In this document: in pieces, positions 32,931 through 42,043 of the stretch
Position numbering within the stretch: the first letter of the stretch is position 1
Layout of the letters: the number at the start of each line of letters is the position of its first letter
NCBI GenBank assembly: GCA_022844275.1
Contig: JALHMB010000011.1
Span: 1-64,000 of the forward strand
DNA length: 64,000 bases
Reading direction: 5' to 3'
Source: Hyphomicrobiaceae bacterium
GTDB lineage: Bacteria; Pseudomonadota; Alphaproteobacteria; Rhizobiales; Hyphomicrobiaceae
Made by a program: the position numbers and the translations under genes
The notes under the pieces: generated by a model
What the model saw: the letters and a program-made list of their open reading frames with translations, nothing else
What the model was told of the DNA's origin: nothing
Databases searched by the model: none

Positions 32931-34502
32931 ATGAGCGGTCAGCTTCCCGTGAGAAACACAAAGGTCGCAGTTGCACGCGCAGGACGCTTCCGACGCGACG
33001 AGCGCGGTGCGGCGCTGCTGCTGGCCACTGTGTTCATGCTCACGCTATTGAGCGTGGTTGCCGTCGCAGTGGACTTCGGACAGGCGATGGTCCTCAAGCA
33101 AAAGCTCCACAACGCGGCAGATGCTGCGGCTCTCGCGGTCGGCTCCCGGCTCAATCTTACGGAAGCCGAAGCAAATTCGCTCGCCCAGAGCTTCATCAAA
33201 GCGAACTATCCCGATCTGGCACTGGGAACGCTGTCTCAGTTCACGGTCGCGCCGACGCCTCAAGGATACAACGTCCGTGTTGCGGCAAGCCTTCCCACGA
33301 CTTTCCTGCGGGTGCTGGGAACGCAGAGCTTGGAGATCGCCGTCACCTCCGAAGTGTCCCGCGACTTGCGCAAGCTCGAAGTCGTGCTGGCGCTCGACAA
33401 TACGGGATCGATGACGACCAATGATCGCATCACCAAGCTCAAGAGCGCAGCCACCCAGCTCGTCAACATTCTCTTCGACGAGGCCGATGTCTCACCACAC
33501 GTGAAGATCGGTCTGGTGCCGTTCTCCGGTGCCGTCAACCTTGGCCCCGGTGCGCTTGGCAAGGGATGGATCGACGAAATCGGAGCGAGCGTCCTCAACC
33601 GGGAGGACATCGCCCTGCTGCCCGCGATGCCTTCGCTGATGCAGCTCTTCTCGTCCATGAGCAACATATCGTGGGGCGGTTGCGTGCGTGCGCGTCTAGG
33701 CGGGCACGATATTCTGGATACGCCCCCGAGCTTGGCATCCCCCGATACGCTATTTGCACCCTATTTCGCGCCTGACGAAGAGGGCAATGCCGTCGCCAGC
33801 CCCAGCAGCAACAGCTATCTGAACGGCCCGGGGACAAACCCTCTCCTCTATGCGCTGCAAAGCTTGACCGCTCAGCAGATCGCCAACGGCAACGGGCCCA
33901 ACTTCAATTGTGTGCAGCGCCCCATCCAGCCCCTGACCGATACGAGGCAGACAATCACGGATGCCATCGATGCCATGCAGCCCCGAGGAAGCACGGTGAT
34001 CCCCGAAGGACTTGCCTGGGCATGGCGCGTGATCTCGCCCGGGCTGCCCTACGACAATGGCGCACCCTACGGGGACAAGACCGTTACGAAAGTCGTCATC
34101 CTCCTCTCCGACGGACGCAACCAGGTCGAGCGAGGCGGCCCCTATAACTCGTTCTACTCGGCATACGGCTTTGCCAATAAGGGACATCTCGGTCCCACGG
34201 ATGGGTCACAGTCGCGTCAGGTCCTCAATGCCAAGACAGCGGCGCTCTGCAACAACATCAAGGCCGACAAGGACGGCGACCCGAGCACGGATGACATCTA
34301 CGTCTACACAATCGCGCTTGAGATCAACACCGGCAATGCCGCCATTGATGCTGAAACCAAGAGCCTGCTCGAAGCGTGCGCGACGCCAGCCGCCCGCTGC
34401 CCGGGCCAGCAATGCTTCTACGACACGCCCTCCGGCAACGAGCTTGGTCAGGTCTTCTCTAAGATCGCCATCGGCCTGGCCGGGCTGCGGGTCGCGAAAT
34501 AG
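32931..34502 (+). CDS. TadG-like pilus protein with von Willebrand A domain
   Basis: A 523-residue protein. The N-terminal TadE/G-like helix has RDERGAALLLATVFMLTLLS with the prepilin-like Gly, and NAADAAALAVGSRL. The vWA domain begins VVLALDNTGSM, a MIDAS variant (D-x-T-G-S), then KIGLVPFSGAVNLG, VIPEGLAWAWRVI and KVVILLSDGRNQ. The vWA domain contains a long insertion around 250-330. It probably acts as a minor pilin or adhesin at the pilus base. It follows tadD by 21 bp. Confidence 0.88.
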   Translation: MSGQLPVRNTKVAVARAGRFRRDERGAALLLATVFMLTLLSVVAVAVDFGQAMVLKQKLHNAADAAALAVGSRLNLTEAEANSLAQSFIKANYPDLALGTLSQFTVAPTPQGYNVRVAASLPTTFLRVLGTQSLEIAVTSEVSRDLRKLEVVLALDNTGSMTTNDRITKLKSAATQLVNILFDEADVSPHVKIGLVPFSGAVNLGPGALGKGWIDEIGASVLNREDIALLPAMPSLMQLFSSMSNISWGGCVRARLGGHDILDTPPSLASPDTLFAPYFAPDEEGNAVASPSSNSYLNGPGTNPLLYALQSLTAQQIANGNGPNFNCVQRPIQPLTDTRQTITDAIDAMQPRGSTVIPEGLAWAWRVISPGLPYDNGAPYGDKTVTKVVILLSDGRNQVERGGPYNSFYSAYGFANKGHLGPTDGSQSRQVLNAKTAALCNNIKADKDGDPSTDDIYVYTIALEINTGNAAIDAETKSLLEACATPAARCPGQQCFYDTPSGNELGQVFSKIAIGLAGLRVAK

Positions 34503-34525
34503 AAACCACTTGAAAGGTCGGCAGG

Positions 34526-35053
34526 ATGTCAAATTGGGGGATCAGCGTGGCGATGCTCTTGTGCGTTCAGGCGGCGTTCGTATTCTGCATCTGCTACGCC
34601 ATCGTCTCTGACTTCACGCGATTGAGAATCGCAAATTGGATTCCCGCAACGCTGACGGCGCTGTTTCTCGTCTACGCCGTCATCAGGCTCGACGTGTCCA
34701 CCTTCGGGGCTCATCTGATGCTGGCAGGAATGGTATTTGCGTTCGGCTTTGTCTCGTTCGTTCTTGGATGGGTCGGCGGCGGGGACGTCAAGCTCATGAC
34801 CGCGCTTACCCTCTGGGCCGGACCCAGCCTCGGCCCGGACCTGCTCATTCTGACGACGTTGGGCGGTGGGATCATGGCCTTCGCCCTTCTCCTTCTGCGC
34901 AACAGCACCCAGGCGCGCATACTCATGCCCACAGCGGCACCATTCAGGCGGATCCGAAGCTTCGCGGAGCGCGGCGTGTGCCCCTACGGACTGGCGATGG
35001 GAACAGCGGCCCTCATTTCGTTGCAGCCGATGTTCTTGTCCGCGGTCTATTAG
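34526..35053 (+). CDS. cpaA: prepilin peptidase CpaA/TadV
   Basis: A 175-residue membrane aspartyl protease that removes leader peptides from Flp and the TadE/F pseudopilins. Helices cover most of the chain. The first catalytic Asp lies in YAIVSDFTRLRIANW and the second in the GxGD-type motif WVGGGDVKLMTAL. It lacks the N-terminal methylase domain of type IV enzymes, as usual. It is the last gene of the Tad operon; placing cpaA at the 3' end differs from loci where it follows the pilin. Confidence 0.93.
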   Translation: MSNWGISVAMLLCVQAAFVFCICYAIVSDFTRLRIANWIPATLTALFLVYAVIRLDVSTFGAHLMLAGMVFAFGFVSFVLGWVGGGDVKLMTALTLWAGPSLGPDLLILTTLGGGIMAFALLLLRNSTQARILMPTAAPFRRIRSFAERGVCPYGLAMGTAALISLQPMFLSAVY

Positions 35054-35391
35054 CTTGGCGCGGGTGGGGCGCAGCGATCAAGCTTCAGTGCGTTGAGCGG
35101 ATCGCTGACGGAACGAAGCGCCCACCGCTGCCGCCTGGAAGCACGTTGCCATCCGGGCGGCAAATGGGCGAAGAGCCTGTAGCTCAACGGTCCGGTCCGT
35201 GCGCGGCACCTCATGCTCTTGCCCGGCCTTCATGCTGGCGTTGGGCGCGGCTCCGGTCGGTCGGCTGCGGCGGCCCCAATTCTTACAGCGGAGTGTAACG
35301 GTTGGCGGAGGCCCGCCGAATAGCAAGGAGGGTCCGATGCAATAATCGCAGTTCCGCGTATACTCCAAGCCACACTGAGCAATGATCCACG
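35054..35391. other. intergenic; possible gene remnants
   Basis: About 340 bp. An AAGGAGGG followed by ATG-CAA-TAA (35337-35345) is a strong ribosome-binding site leading to a two-codon frame, perhaps the start of a deleted gene. TAGCTCAACGG near 35180 resembles a tRNA D arm, but no complete cloverleaf forms. Confidence 0.4.
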
Positions 35392-36201
35392 ATGGGCAAT
35401 GCTTTGCTCGAGGCCGTTCAGTTAGCCATCGCTCATGAATCCGGGCCGAGCGCCCAGTACCGGTGTGCGATCGCCGTTATGGCGAAGGCCTCGATTGCAG
35501 GTACGACCAAGACACGCCGTGTGCCCCCGCTGACTTTCGAGGAAGCGGCCCTACTCAACACCCAGTTCCTGCGCGATGCCGCCGACAATATCCTGACGGC
35601 GGCGAATTCTGCGCCCATTAGCGGGTGGATGGCGTATGCCCCCGCGGGCGCGGAGGAATTCTTCCCGTCGAACTTGCCCGCAAGCATCGGCCTGATCGAA
35701 ACCGTCGCTACCACGCTCGGAGAGTGCCTCCATAGGATAGCTGCGACGCTGTTTGACGCGGGTAACGGCGCAGTATGCCTACTGAATTCGGACAGTCCCA
35801 CGCTGCCGCCCGCTTATCTGGTCACCGCTGATACGGTGCTGGCCGCGCCTGGCGATCGTATCGTCATCGGACCGGCATCGGACGGCGGCTACTATCTCAT
35901 CGGCATGAAGAGCCTTCACGTCGACTTGTTCGACGGCATGGACTGGAGCACGGATCGGGTCCTGTCACAGACGATGGCAAAAGCCGAGAAGTTAGGCCTC
36001 TCGGTCGTTTCTTTGCCGGGCTGGTACGATGTCGACGATGCCCAGAGCCTCAGAACTCTCGTTGGCGAAGTGCTCGAGGGAAAGCCATTCGAGGAAGCCC
36101 GCATATGCCTGTGCCTCATGTTGCCGCTTATGCGTGGCATCCGCTCCCCGTCTGGGAGATTGCCGGCAACGGTCATATCGATGCGGCCATGGTCGCCCTG
36201 A
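35392..36201 (+). CDS. TIGR04282-type transferase (DUF2064), C-terminus probably altered
   Basis: A 269-residue GT-A-fold protein of the DUF2064/TIGR04282 family, named for association with selenium-domain and radical SAM genes. Motifs are CAIAVMAKASIAG, TKTRRVPPLT, LRDAADNI, CLLNSDSPTLPPAYLV, IGPASDGGYYLIGMK and WYDVDDAQSL. It lies 230 bp before the SelD fusion, fitting that association. The last 30 or so residues read over the glycosyltransferase fragment in another frame, so the native end is probably lost. The enzyme reaction in this family is not established. Confidence 0.75.
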   Translation: MGNALLEAVQLAIAHESGPSAQYRCAIAVMAKASIAGTTKTRRVPPLTFEEAALLNTQFLRDAADNILTAANSAPISGWMAYAPAGAEEFFPSNLPASIGLIETVATTLGECLHRIAATLFDAGNGAVCLLNSDSPTLPPAYLVTADTVLAAPGDRIVIGPASDGGYYLIGMKSLHVDLFDGMDWSTDRVLSQTMAKAEKLGLSVVSLPGWYDVDDAQSLRTLVGEVLEGKPFEEARICLCLMLPLMRGIRSPSGRLPATVISMRPWSP

Positions 36202-36220
36202 TGATGTTGAACCTGCTGGC
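36105..36220 (+). pseudogene. GT87-like mannosyltransferase fragment
   Basis: In the frame starting ATG at 36105 the sequence reads YAWHPLPVWEIAGNGHIDAA and then MVALMMLNLL. This matches the WNPLxxxEvaGsGHxDA membrane-loop and helix of DUF2029/GT87 polyprenol-phosphate-mannose transferases. Only about 35 residues remain, and it overlaps the end of the DUF2064 ORF in a different frame. It is a deletion scar. Confidence 0.6.
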
Positions 36221-36412
36221 ATTCTTGGTGTGGCGACGCTCGGCTACCATGTGGACGCCGCCATCTCCGAGCTTCGCTTCGATGTTGCAGTTATATTGAT
36301 CCTCGCGACAGTCGGACTTTGCATCGTCATAGATATGCTCTCGCGCAGGCTGCGAAAGGCGCTGCGTGTATCGACACTGCCGACCCGGCTCGCTGATGCG
36401 CCGGTGAGGTAA
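36221..36412 (+). pseudogene. PhnE-type ABC permease C-terminal fragment
   Basis: The frame from 36221 reads ILGVATLGYHVDAAISELRF then DVAVILILATVGLCIVIDML, SRRLRKALRVST and a stop. This is the last helix and tail of phosphonate-type ABC permeases (pattern FdxaxxIxxxxxxxxxvDxlSxRlRr). The rest of the permease is missing. It joins directly to the mannosyltransferase fragment and ends 18 bp before the SelD fusion, hinting that a PhnCDE-like importer once sat upstream of it. Confidence 0.6.
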
Positions 36413-36430
36413 GGATAAGGGCGAAGCCGC

Positions 36431-38785
36431 GTGGAGACGATGCAGACACCCGTTTTGAAGGATATCGTGCTGGTCGGCGCGGGCCATTCGCATGTCGGCG
36501 TGCTGCGCATGTTCGGGATGGACCCCATGCCCGGCGTTCGCCTCACGCTGGTCACCCGGCAGGTGCACACGCCGTACTCAGGCATGCTGCCCGGCATGAT
36601 TGCAGGCATCTACGAGCCTGACCAGGCGCACATCGATACGGGACCTCTGACGCGCTTCGCAGGGGCCCGCCTCTACCATAGCGAAGTCGTCGGTCTCGAC
36701 CTCGCCGCAAAGCATGTCATCTGCCGTGACCGTCCGCCGGTGCCCTACGATATCCTTTCGATCAACATCGGTTCGACGCCAAGCGCGCGTCAAATCCCGG
36801 GCGTCGCCGAGCACGCCATACCGGTCAAGCCCCTTGACGGTTTCATCGAGCGCTTCGAGGCGGCACGCCAGCGCATACTCAGGGAAAAGGGCCGGTCACG
36901 TATCGGCGTCATTGGCGGGGGCGCGGGGGGCGTGGAGCTACTCCTATCGCTACACAGCCGACTGTTGCGCGATGTTGCCGCCGCTGGCTTCGATCCTTCG
37001 GCACTGTCCTTCACGCTCGTCACGTCCAGCGATGAGATCCTACCAGCCATGCCGCCACGCATGCGGCGGCGGTTTGCCGACCTCTTCCGCGATCGGGGCA
37101 TCAGGGTAGTCACCGGCGGTGAAGTGACCGAGGTCCGCTCCGGCGCGGTCATCATCGAGGGGAGAGATCCAATTCCGCTTGACGAAGTATTCTGGACGAC
37201 GCGCGCTGCCCCGGCGCGCTGGCTCGCCGACACAGGGCTGGCCCTCGATAGCGAGGGCTTCATCAGTGTGAGCGAGACATTGCAGTCGGTCTCCCATGCT
37301 GACGTTTTCGCGGCCGGCGATGTCGCTTCAATGGAAGGTCATGCTCGGCCAAAGTCGGGCGTCTATGCCGTACGCGCCAGCCCCCCACTGGCGACGAACC
37401 TCAGGCGCTCATTGGAAGGGCGGGCCCTTGTCCGGCACAAGCCACAACGCGAGGCCCTCTACCTCATATCGACGGGGGAGCGCTATGCACTGGGGGCCCG
37501 CAACGGTTTCGTCTTCGAGGGTGCGTGGGTGTGGACGCTCAAGGACTTCATCGACCGCCGCTTCATGGCGAAGTTCAACGAGCTGCCGCAGATGCCGCAG
37601 CCAGCGGCCGCTCCGATGCCGCAAATCGCGGATCGGGCTGCAATCAAAGAGATCTCGGCCATGGCCATGCGCTGCGGCGGTTGTGGTGCCAAGGTCGGTG
37701 CCACCGTCCTCACACGCGCACTAGGATCAATCGAGCCGATGATGCGCGACGATGTACTTGTTGGCCTCGATGCACCCGATGACGCAGCTATCGTCGACAC
37801 GGGAGGCACGCGCTTGTCGGTGCATACCGTCGACTATTTCCGCGCCATTATCGACGACCCGTACACCTTCGGCAAAATCGCGGCCAACCATGCCTTGGGC
37901 GACATCTTCGCCATGGGCGCGGAGCCGCAAACTGCACTGGCCATCGCCACTGTGCCGTATGGCATCGAGGCCAAGGTAGAAGCCGACCTTTCGCAGATGA
38001 TGGCGGGCGCCAACGAGATCATGCGCGAGGCGCATTGCGCTCTGGTTGGCGGGCATACGAGCGAAGGTGCCGAGTTGTCGCTCGGCTTTGCCGTCAATGG
38101 ACTGGTCGATCGGGACACTGCGTTGCGCAAAGAAGGCATGCAACCGGGTGACGCGCTCATCGTCACCAAGCCGATTGGCACCGGGGCGCTGCTGGCGGCG
38201 CACATGCGCGGGAGGGCCAAAGCACGCTGGGTGATGGCCGCGATCGAACATATGACGCGATCGAACATGGATGCAGCAGGTATTCTGCGCGCGCACGGTG
38301 CTCGGGCAGCCACGGACATTACGGGCTTTGGCCTGCTCGGACACCTGGTCGAAATGGTCAAGGCGAGTAACGTCGATGCCACCATCGAATTGATGTCTGT
38401 GCCGCTGCTCGACGGTCTCGCTGAGACTATGGCAGCAGGTGTCTTTTCGTCTCTGCAGCCCCAGAACGTTCGGCTCCGCCAGGCCATCCGCAACCTGGAG
38501 GAGATTGTCGCGCACCCGCTCTATCCAGCCCTGTTCGATCCTCAGACAGCTGGTGGACTGCTGGCATCGATCCCTGCCGATCACGCTCAAGCCTGTGTCG
38601 CGGCTTTGAGGCAAGCGGGATACGGGGCGGCGGCAGTTGTCGGCGCCGCAGAGCGACCTTCGCCGCCGCTGGCACCAATAACCGTCGCGCTCGAAGGCAA
38701 GCAGCACACATCACCCCAATCGATGCCGAAACAGCCGAGCAATCAGCTTCAGGAGAGGCCCGATGCGCACCAACCCGTTCAATGA
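36431..38785 (+). CDS. selD: flavoprotein oxidoreductase fused to selenide, water dikinase
   Basis: A 784-residue fusion. Residues 1-390 are an NDH-2-like FAD oxidoreductase: VLVGAGHSHVGVLRMFG, GVIGGGAGGVEL, DVFAAGDVASM. Residues about 408-770 are SelD, which makes selenophosphate from selenide and ATP. The catalytic loop CGGCGAKVG keeps Cys418 and Lys421; the second Cys of the usual GCGCK is Ala420. DITGFGLLGHL and FDPQTAGGLL are also present. The flavin domain may supply reduced selenium. No selA, selB, selC or selU is visible in the window, so the selenium end-product is unknown. The 3' end overlaps the DoxX remnant by 23 bp. Confidence 0.93.
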   Translation: METMQTPVLKDIVLVGAGHSHVGVLRMFGMDPMPGVRLTLVTRQVHTPYSGMLPGMIAGIYEPDQAHIDTGPLTRFAGARLYHSEVVGLDLAAKHVICRDRPPVPYDILSINIGSTPSARQIPGVAEHAIPVKPLDGFIERFEAARQRILREKGRSRIGVIGGGAGGVELLLSLHSRLLRDVAAAGFDPSALSFTLVTSSDEILPAMPPRMRRRFADLFRDRGIRVVTGGEVTEVRSGAVIIEGRDPIPLDEVFWTTRAAPARWLADTGLALDSEGFISVSETLQSVSHADVFAAGDVASMEGHARPKSGVYAVRASPPLATNLRRSLEGRALVRHKPQREALYLISTGERYALGARNGFVFEGAWVWTLKDFIDRRFMAKFNELPQMPQPAAAPMPQIADRAAIKEISAMAMRCGGCGAKVGATVLTRALGSIEPMMRDDVLVGLDAPDDAAIVDTGGTRLSVHTVDYFRAIIDDPYTFGKIAANHALGDIFAMGAEPQTALAIATVPYGIEAKVEADLSQMMAGANEIMREAHCALVGGHTSEGAELSLGFAVNGLVDRDTALRKEGMQPGDALIVTKPIGTGALLAAHMRGRAKARWVMAAIEHMTRSNMDAAGILRAHGARAATDITGFGLLGHLVEMVKASNVDATIELMSVPLLDGLAETMAAGVFSSLQPQNVRLRQAIRNLEEIVAHPLYPALFDPQTAGGLLASIPADHAQACVAALRQAGYGAAAVVGAAERPSPPLAPITVALEGKQHTSPQSMPKQPSNQLQERPDAHQPVQ

Positions 38786-39244
38786 TGCCTGGCTGTTCCT
38801 GATCGGTAACACGCCGGACCACCAGACCAGTGGCGTCGGTCCGTTGCTCGTCGTTGTATTCCTGGCGCTGCTCGTCGCCAGCTTCTGGATCGCATGGCGC
38901 AACTGGCAGGCTGATCTCGGTCAACGCACCGCCACGAATGTATCGATCTGGTTCATGCGCCTCATGATCGGCTGCATGTGGTTTCAGGGTTCGCTATGGA
39001 AACTGCCGCTGCCGGTATCACCCGGCTTGTCCTACTGGACCGAGGAACTATCGCGCTATGCAGCGTTCGATTTGCACAAGTGGATCGCCGTCAACGTTCT
39101 TATTCCGCTGCTCCCCTTGCTCAATCCGCTGGTCTACCTGACCGAGCTAAGAGCCTCGGCCTCGATGCCATGATCGCGCGTGCACCCATTGGGCCCTTCG
39201 TAGGAGACGGACTTGTCGCCCGGCTCTATCGGCGGATATCGTGA
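38763..39244 (+). pseudogene. DoxX-like membrane protein with internal deletion
   Basis: The first 129 codons encode a DoxX/TQO-type membrane protein (MRTNPFNDAWLFLIGNTPDH, MRLMIGCMWFQGSLWKLPLP, WIAVNVLIPLLPLLNPLVYL). Right after LTEL the frame ends in a short unrelated tail. In a shifted frame, SLGLDAMIARAPIGPFVGDG then LVARLYRRIS and a stop looks like the normal C-terminus of such proteins. The two or three middle-to-late helices are missing. I infer an internal deletion with frame loss. Confidence 0.55.
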
Positions 39245-39291
39245 GACGCTCGCAATGCGGCGCGTTCACGTCAGGCTAAGGCGAGCGCAAT

Positions 39292-39530
39292 TCATCCTTC
39301 CTGGGAATAGGCCCTGGCTGCCGACACGATCACGGCAAGCGCATCGACGATGCTGTCAGCCTCACCATTCTCAAAGTCGCCCTCGATCTGCGCCATCTGA
39401 TTGGTGACGTGATCTAAGCAAAGCCTTGCGTCGCTCTAGCAAAGGCATAGACAGTTGCTGCCTCCATCTCGACGGCGAGCAAATCATTCGACCCAATTGC
39501 AGCAATGGCGGACGCCCCCCACGGGCGGTC
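39292..39530 (-). pseudogene. nucleoside phosphorylase C-terminal remnant
   Basis: The minus strand reads DLLAVEMEAATVYAFARATQ, the nucleoside-binding Glu-Met-Glu motif of PNP/UDP phosphorylases. In a shifted frame it continues HVTNQMAQIEGDFENGEADS, IVDALAVIVSAARAY and a stop. A frameshift separates the two parts and the N-terminal two thirds are gone. Confidence 0.65.
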
Positions 39531-39730
39531 CACTTGTCTGCCACCGCTATCCAAGCCCTCAGTAGCACCCCTGGCGAAGTTCAGGGAATGCACGGATGCC
39601 TGAGGGGTCGTGTGGCGGTCATTGTTAACCCCGACAGTCCGACGTGACGAGGCGCCATTCCTCTTGCATCCGCACTGTTGCTGACCGCGCAGGAATTGCT
39701 TGGGCGGCTCACCGTGAGGGGGTGCACTTC

Positions 39731-41977
39731 ATGGACAAACATCATTCAGCCAGCTCGCCCGCGCCTGCCCTGCCGTGGCCGTTCCTTGACGCCGTGACAG
39801 ACTATTGGACCGACGCCTTTCAGCGCACGGGGCTCTTCCTCGATGTGATGAAGGAGCGTAGCGAGCGAGGCACCACGCACGCCGCGATGGCCGCACCTCA
39901 CGTTCTGAAGTTCAAGGCCGAGCTAGTCATGGACGGGCGCCAGCTCCCGCGACCGGCGAACTATATCCTGGCGCGCATCGTGCCATCGCCGGACCTCGAA
40001 TTCGACGAGAGGAAGCGGCCATTTGTCGTCGTTGATCCGCGGGCGGGCCACGGTCCCGGCATTGGCGGCTTCAAGGCCGATAGTGAGATCGGCGTTGCGA
40101 TCAAGGCCGGTCACCCCTGCTACTTCATTGGATTTCTACCCGAGCCTGTAGCCGGTCAGACGATTGAAGACATAGCCCTCGCGGAAGCAGCTTTTCTCGA
40201 GCGCGTGATCTCGCTTCATCCGGAGGCCGAAGGCAAGCCGGCAGTCATTGGAAATTGCCAAGCAGGCTGGGCCGTCATGATGCTGGCGGCGATGCGCCCG
40301 GAATTGTTCGGGCCGATCATCATCGCGGGTTCGCCACTGTCCTATTGGGCAGGCGTCCACGGCAAATACCCCATGCGCTACACCGGTGGGCTCCTGGGCG
40401 GAACATGGCTCACGGCGCTCGTAGGAGACCTAGGCAATGGCAAGTTCGACGGCGCGTGGCTGGTGACGAATTTCGAGAACCTCAATCCGTCGAACACCTA
40501 CTGGACGAAAACCTACAATCTCTACTCGAAGGTGGACACCGAGGGACCTCGCTATCTGGAGTTCGAGGAGTGGTGGGGCGGTCACGTTCTCCTTAATGCG
40601 GAGGAGATGCAGTTCATTGCCGACGAGCTGTTCGTCGGCAACAAGCTCGTCTCCGGTAACATCGAAGCGTCGGACGGAACACGCATCGATCTCCGCAACA
40701 TCCGGTCGCCGATCGTCGTGTTCTGCTCCAAGGCCGACAATATAACGCCGCCCCAGCAGGCGTTGGACTGGATCCTCGATCTCTACAAGAACGTCGATGA
40801 AATCCGCGCAAACGGCCAAACGATCGTCTATGCGCTGCACGACACGATTGGTCATCTCGGCATTTTCGTCTCCGCCTCTGTCGCGAAGAAGGAGCATGAC
40901 GAGTTTGCGAGCAATATTGACCTGATCGACGTTCTGCCGCCTGGTCTCTACGAGGCTGTATTGACGCCGAAGAGCGAGGCCGATCCCACATCCGACCTCG
41001 TGTATGGAGACTATCTCGTCCGCTTCGTTACCAGATCCTTGGACGACATCCGCGCCCTCGGCAGCAACAGCGAGGAAGACGAGCGCTGCTTTGCGACCGC
41101 TGCCCGCGTGTCCGAGATCAATCTCGGTCTCTATCGGACGTTCATGCGGCCCTGGATCCGCAGCCTTGCCAATGACTCCATGTCGACCTGGATCCGCGAT
41201 CTCCATCCCTTGCGACTGCAGTATGAAATGTTCTCGACGAAGAACCCATTCCTGCAGTCCATGGATGCATTCGTAGATAATGCGCGGAATGGCCGACGCA
41301 TCGTTCCTGCCGACAACCCGATGTGGCGCGCTCAGGAGCAGCTCTCCGAGCACATAGCAAAGAGCCTCGACACCTATCGGGAATGGCGCGATGCAATGTC
41401 CGAGGCCACCTTCTACGCGGTATATGGTTCGCCGGTTCTTCAGGCCCTCGTCGGGCTCAAGGCATCCGACCGCAACGTTCGCGCGCAGTCAGGTAGCGAC
41501 AGCGCCCGACGCGCACTTGTCAATCAGCGCATCGAAGAGCTGAAGCGATCCATTGCTGACGGTGGACCGCGCGAGGCTGTAACGCGCGCATTGCTCTATG
41601 TGCGCATGCCTGAAGGGACGGTGGATGAGCGTGGCTTCAATCTTTTGCGGCGCATACGCGAGGACGCAGGAAGCGGCATGTCGCTCAGCGACTTCAAGAA
41701 GCTCGTACGTGAGCAGTACTTCATGCTTCAGCTCGACCAGCGGAAGTGCTTGGACACGATACCTCAGCTCTTGGCGACCGACCCCGATCTCGCCGCGACT
41801 CTCATTGATCGGCTGCGTCGCGTCGTAAACGTCATCGGCCAAGCCGAGACGCGGAAGAGATTGGCTGAGATCGAGCCTCTATTGAGGCTCGACAAAGCCC
41901 GCAGCAATGGTGATGACCCACACCATCCCAGATATGCACACACCTCGAAATCACAAGCCCAGGGCCACAAGCACTAG
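39731..41977 (+). CDS. DUF3141 protein (PHA synthase-like alpha/beta hydrolase)
   Basis: A 748-residue soluble protein of DUF3141, related to poly(3-hydroxyalkanoate) synthases. The N-terminal part reads WPFLDAVTDYWTDAFQRTGL. The hydrolase core has FVVVDPRAGHGPGIGGF, then the nucleophile elbow GNCQAGW with Cys176 in the PhaC-like position. Later FCSKADNITPPQQAL supplies the Asp and HDTIGHLGIF the His, so a Cys-Asp-His triad is plausible. The helical C-terminal 350 residues are unassigned. GAGGGGG precedes the ATG at 39731. It heads the operon with Pta, AckA and FabI, where an acyl-transfer role fits; polymerase activity is unproven. Confidence 0.85.
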   Translation: MDKHHSASSPAPALPWPFLDAVTDYWTDAFQRTGLFLDVMKERSERGTTHAAMAAPHVLKFKAELVMDGRQLPRPANYILARIVPSPDLEFDERKRPFVVVDPRAGHGPGIGGFKADSEIGVAIKAGHPCYFIGFLPEPVAGQTIEDIALAEAAFLERVISLHPEAEGKPAVIGNCQAGWAVMMLAAMRPELFGPIIIAGSPLSYWAGVHGKYPMRYTGGLLGGTWLTALVGDLGNGKFDGAWLVTNFENLNPSNTYWTKTYNLYSKVDTEGPRYLEFEEWWGGHVLLNAEEMQFIADELFVGNKLVSGNIEASDGTRIDLRNIRSPIVVFCSKADNITPPQQALDWILDLYKNVDEIRANGQTIVYALHDTIGHLGIFVSASVAKKEHDEFASNIDLIDVLPPGLYEAVLTPKSEADPTSDLVYGDYLVRFVTRSLDDIRALGSNSEEDERCFATAARVSEINLGLYRTFMRPWIRSLANDSMSTWIRDLHPLRLQYEMFSTKNPFLQSMDAFVDNARNGRRIVPADNPMWRAQEQLSEHIAKSLDTYREWRDAMSEATFYAVYGSPVLQALVGLKASDRNVRAQSGSDSARRALVNQRIEELKRSIADGGPREAVTRALLYVRMPEGTVDERGFNLLRRIREDAGSGMSLSDFKKLVREQYFMLQLDQRKCLDTIPQLLATDPDLAATLIDRLRRVVNVIGQAETRKRLAEIEPLLRLDKARSNGDDPHHPRYAHTSKSQAQGHKH

Positions 41978-42043
41978 CCACTAGGACACGAGCACAAGCT
42001 CCGAAGAATCTCTTGTCGAGTCGCAATTGTTAGGATGCGTATC

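Noticed and set aside
35165-35255. Possible tRNA (perhaps selC) because of TAGCTCAACGG close to SelD
   Set aside because: Acceptor, anticodon and T arms do not pair into a cloverleaf on either strand and no CCA-like end fits.
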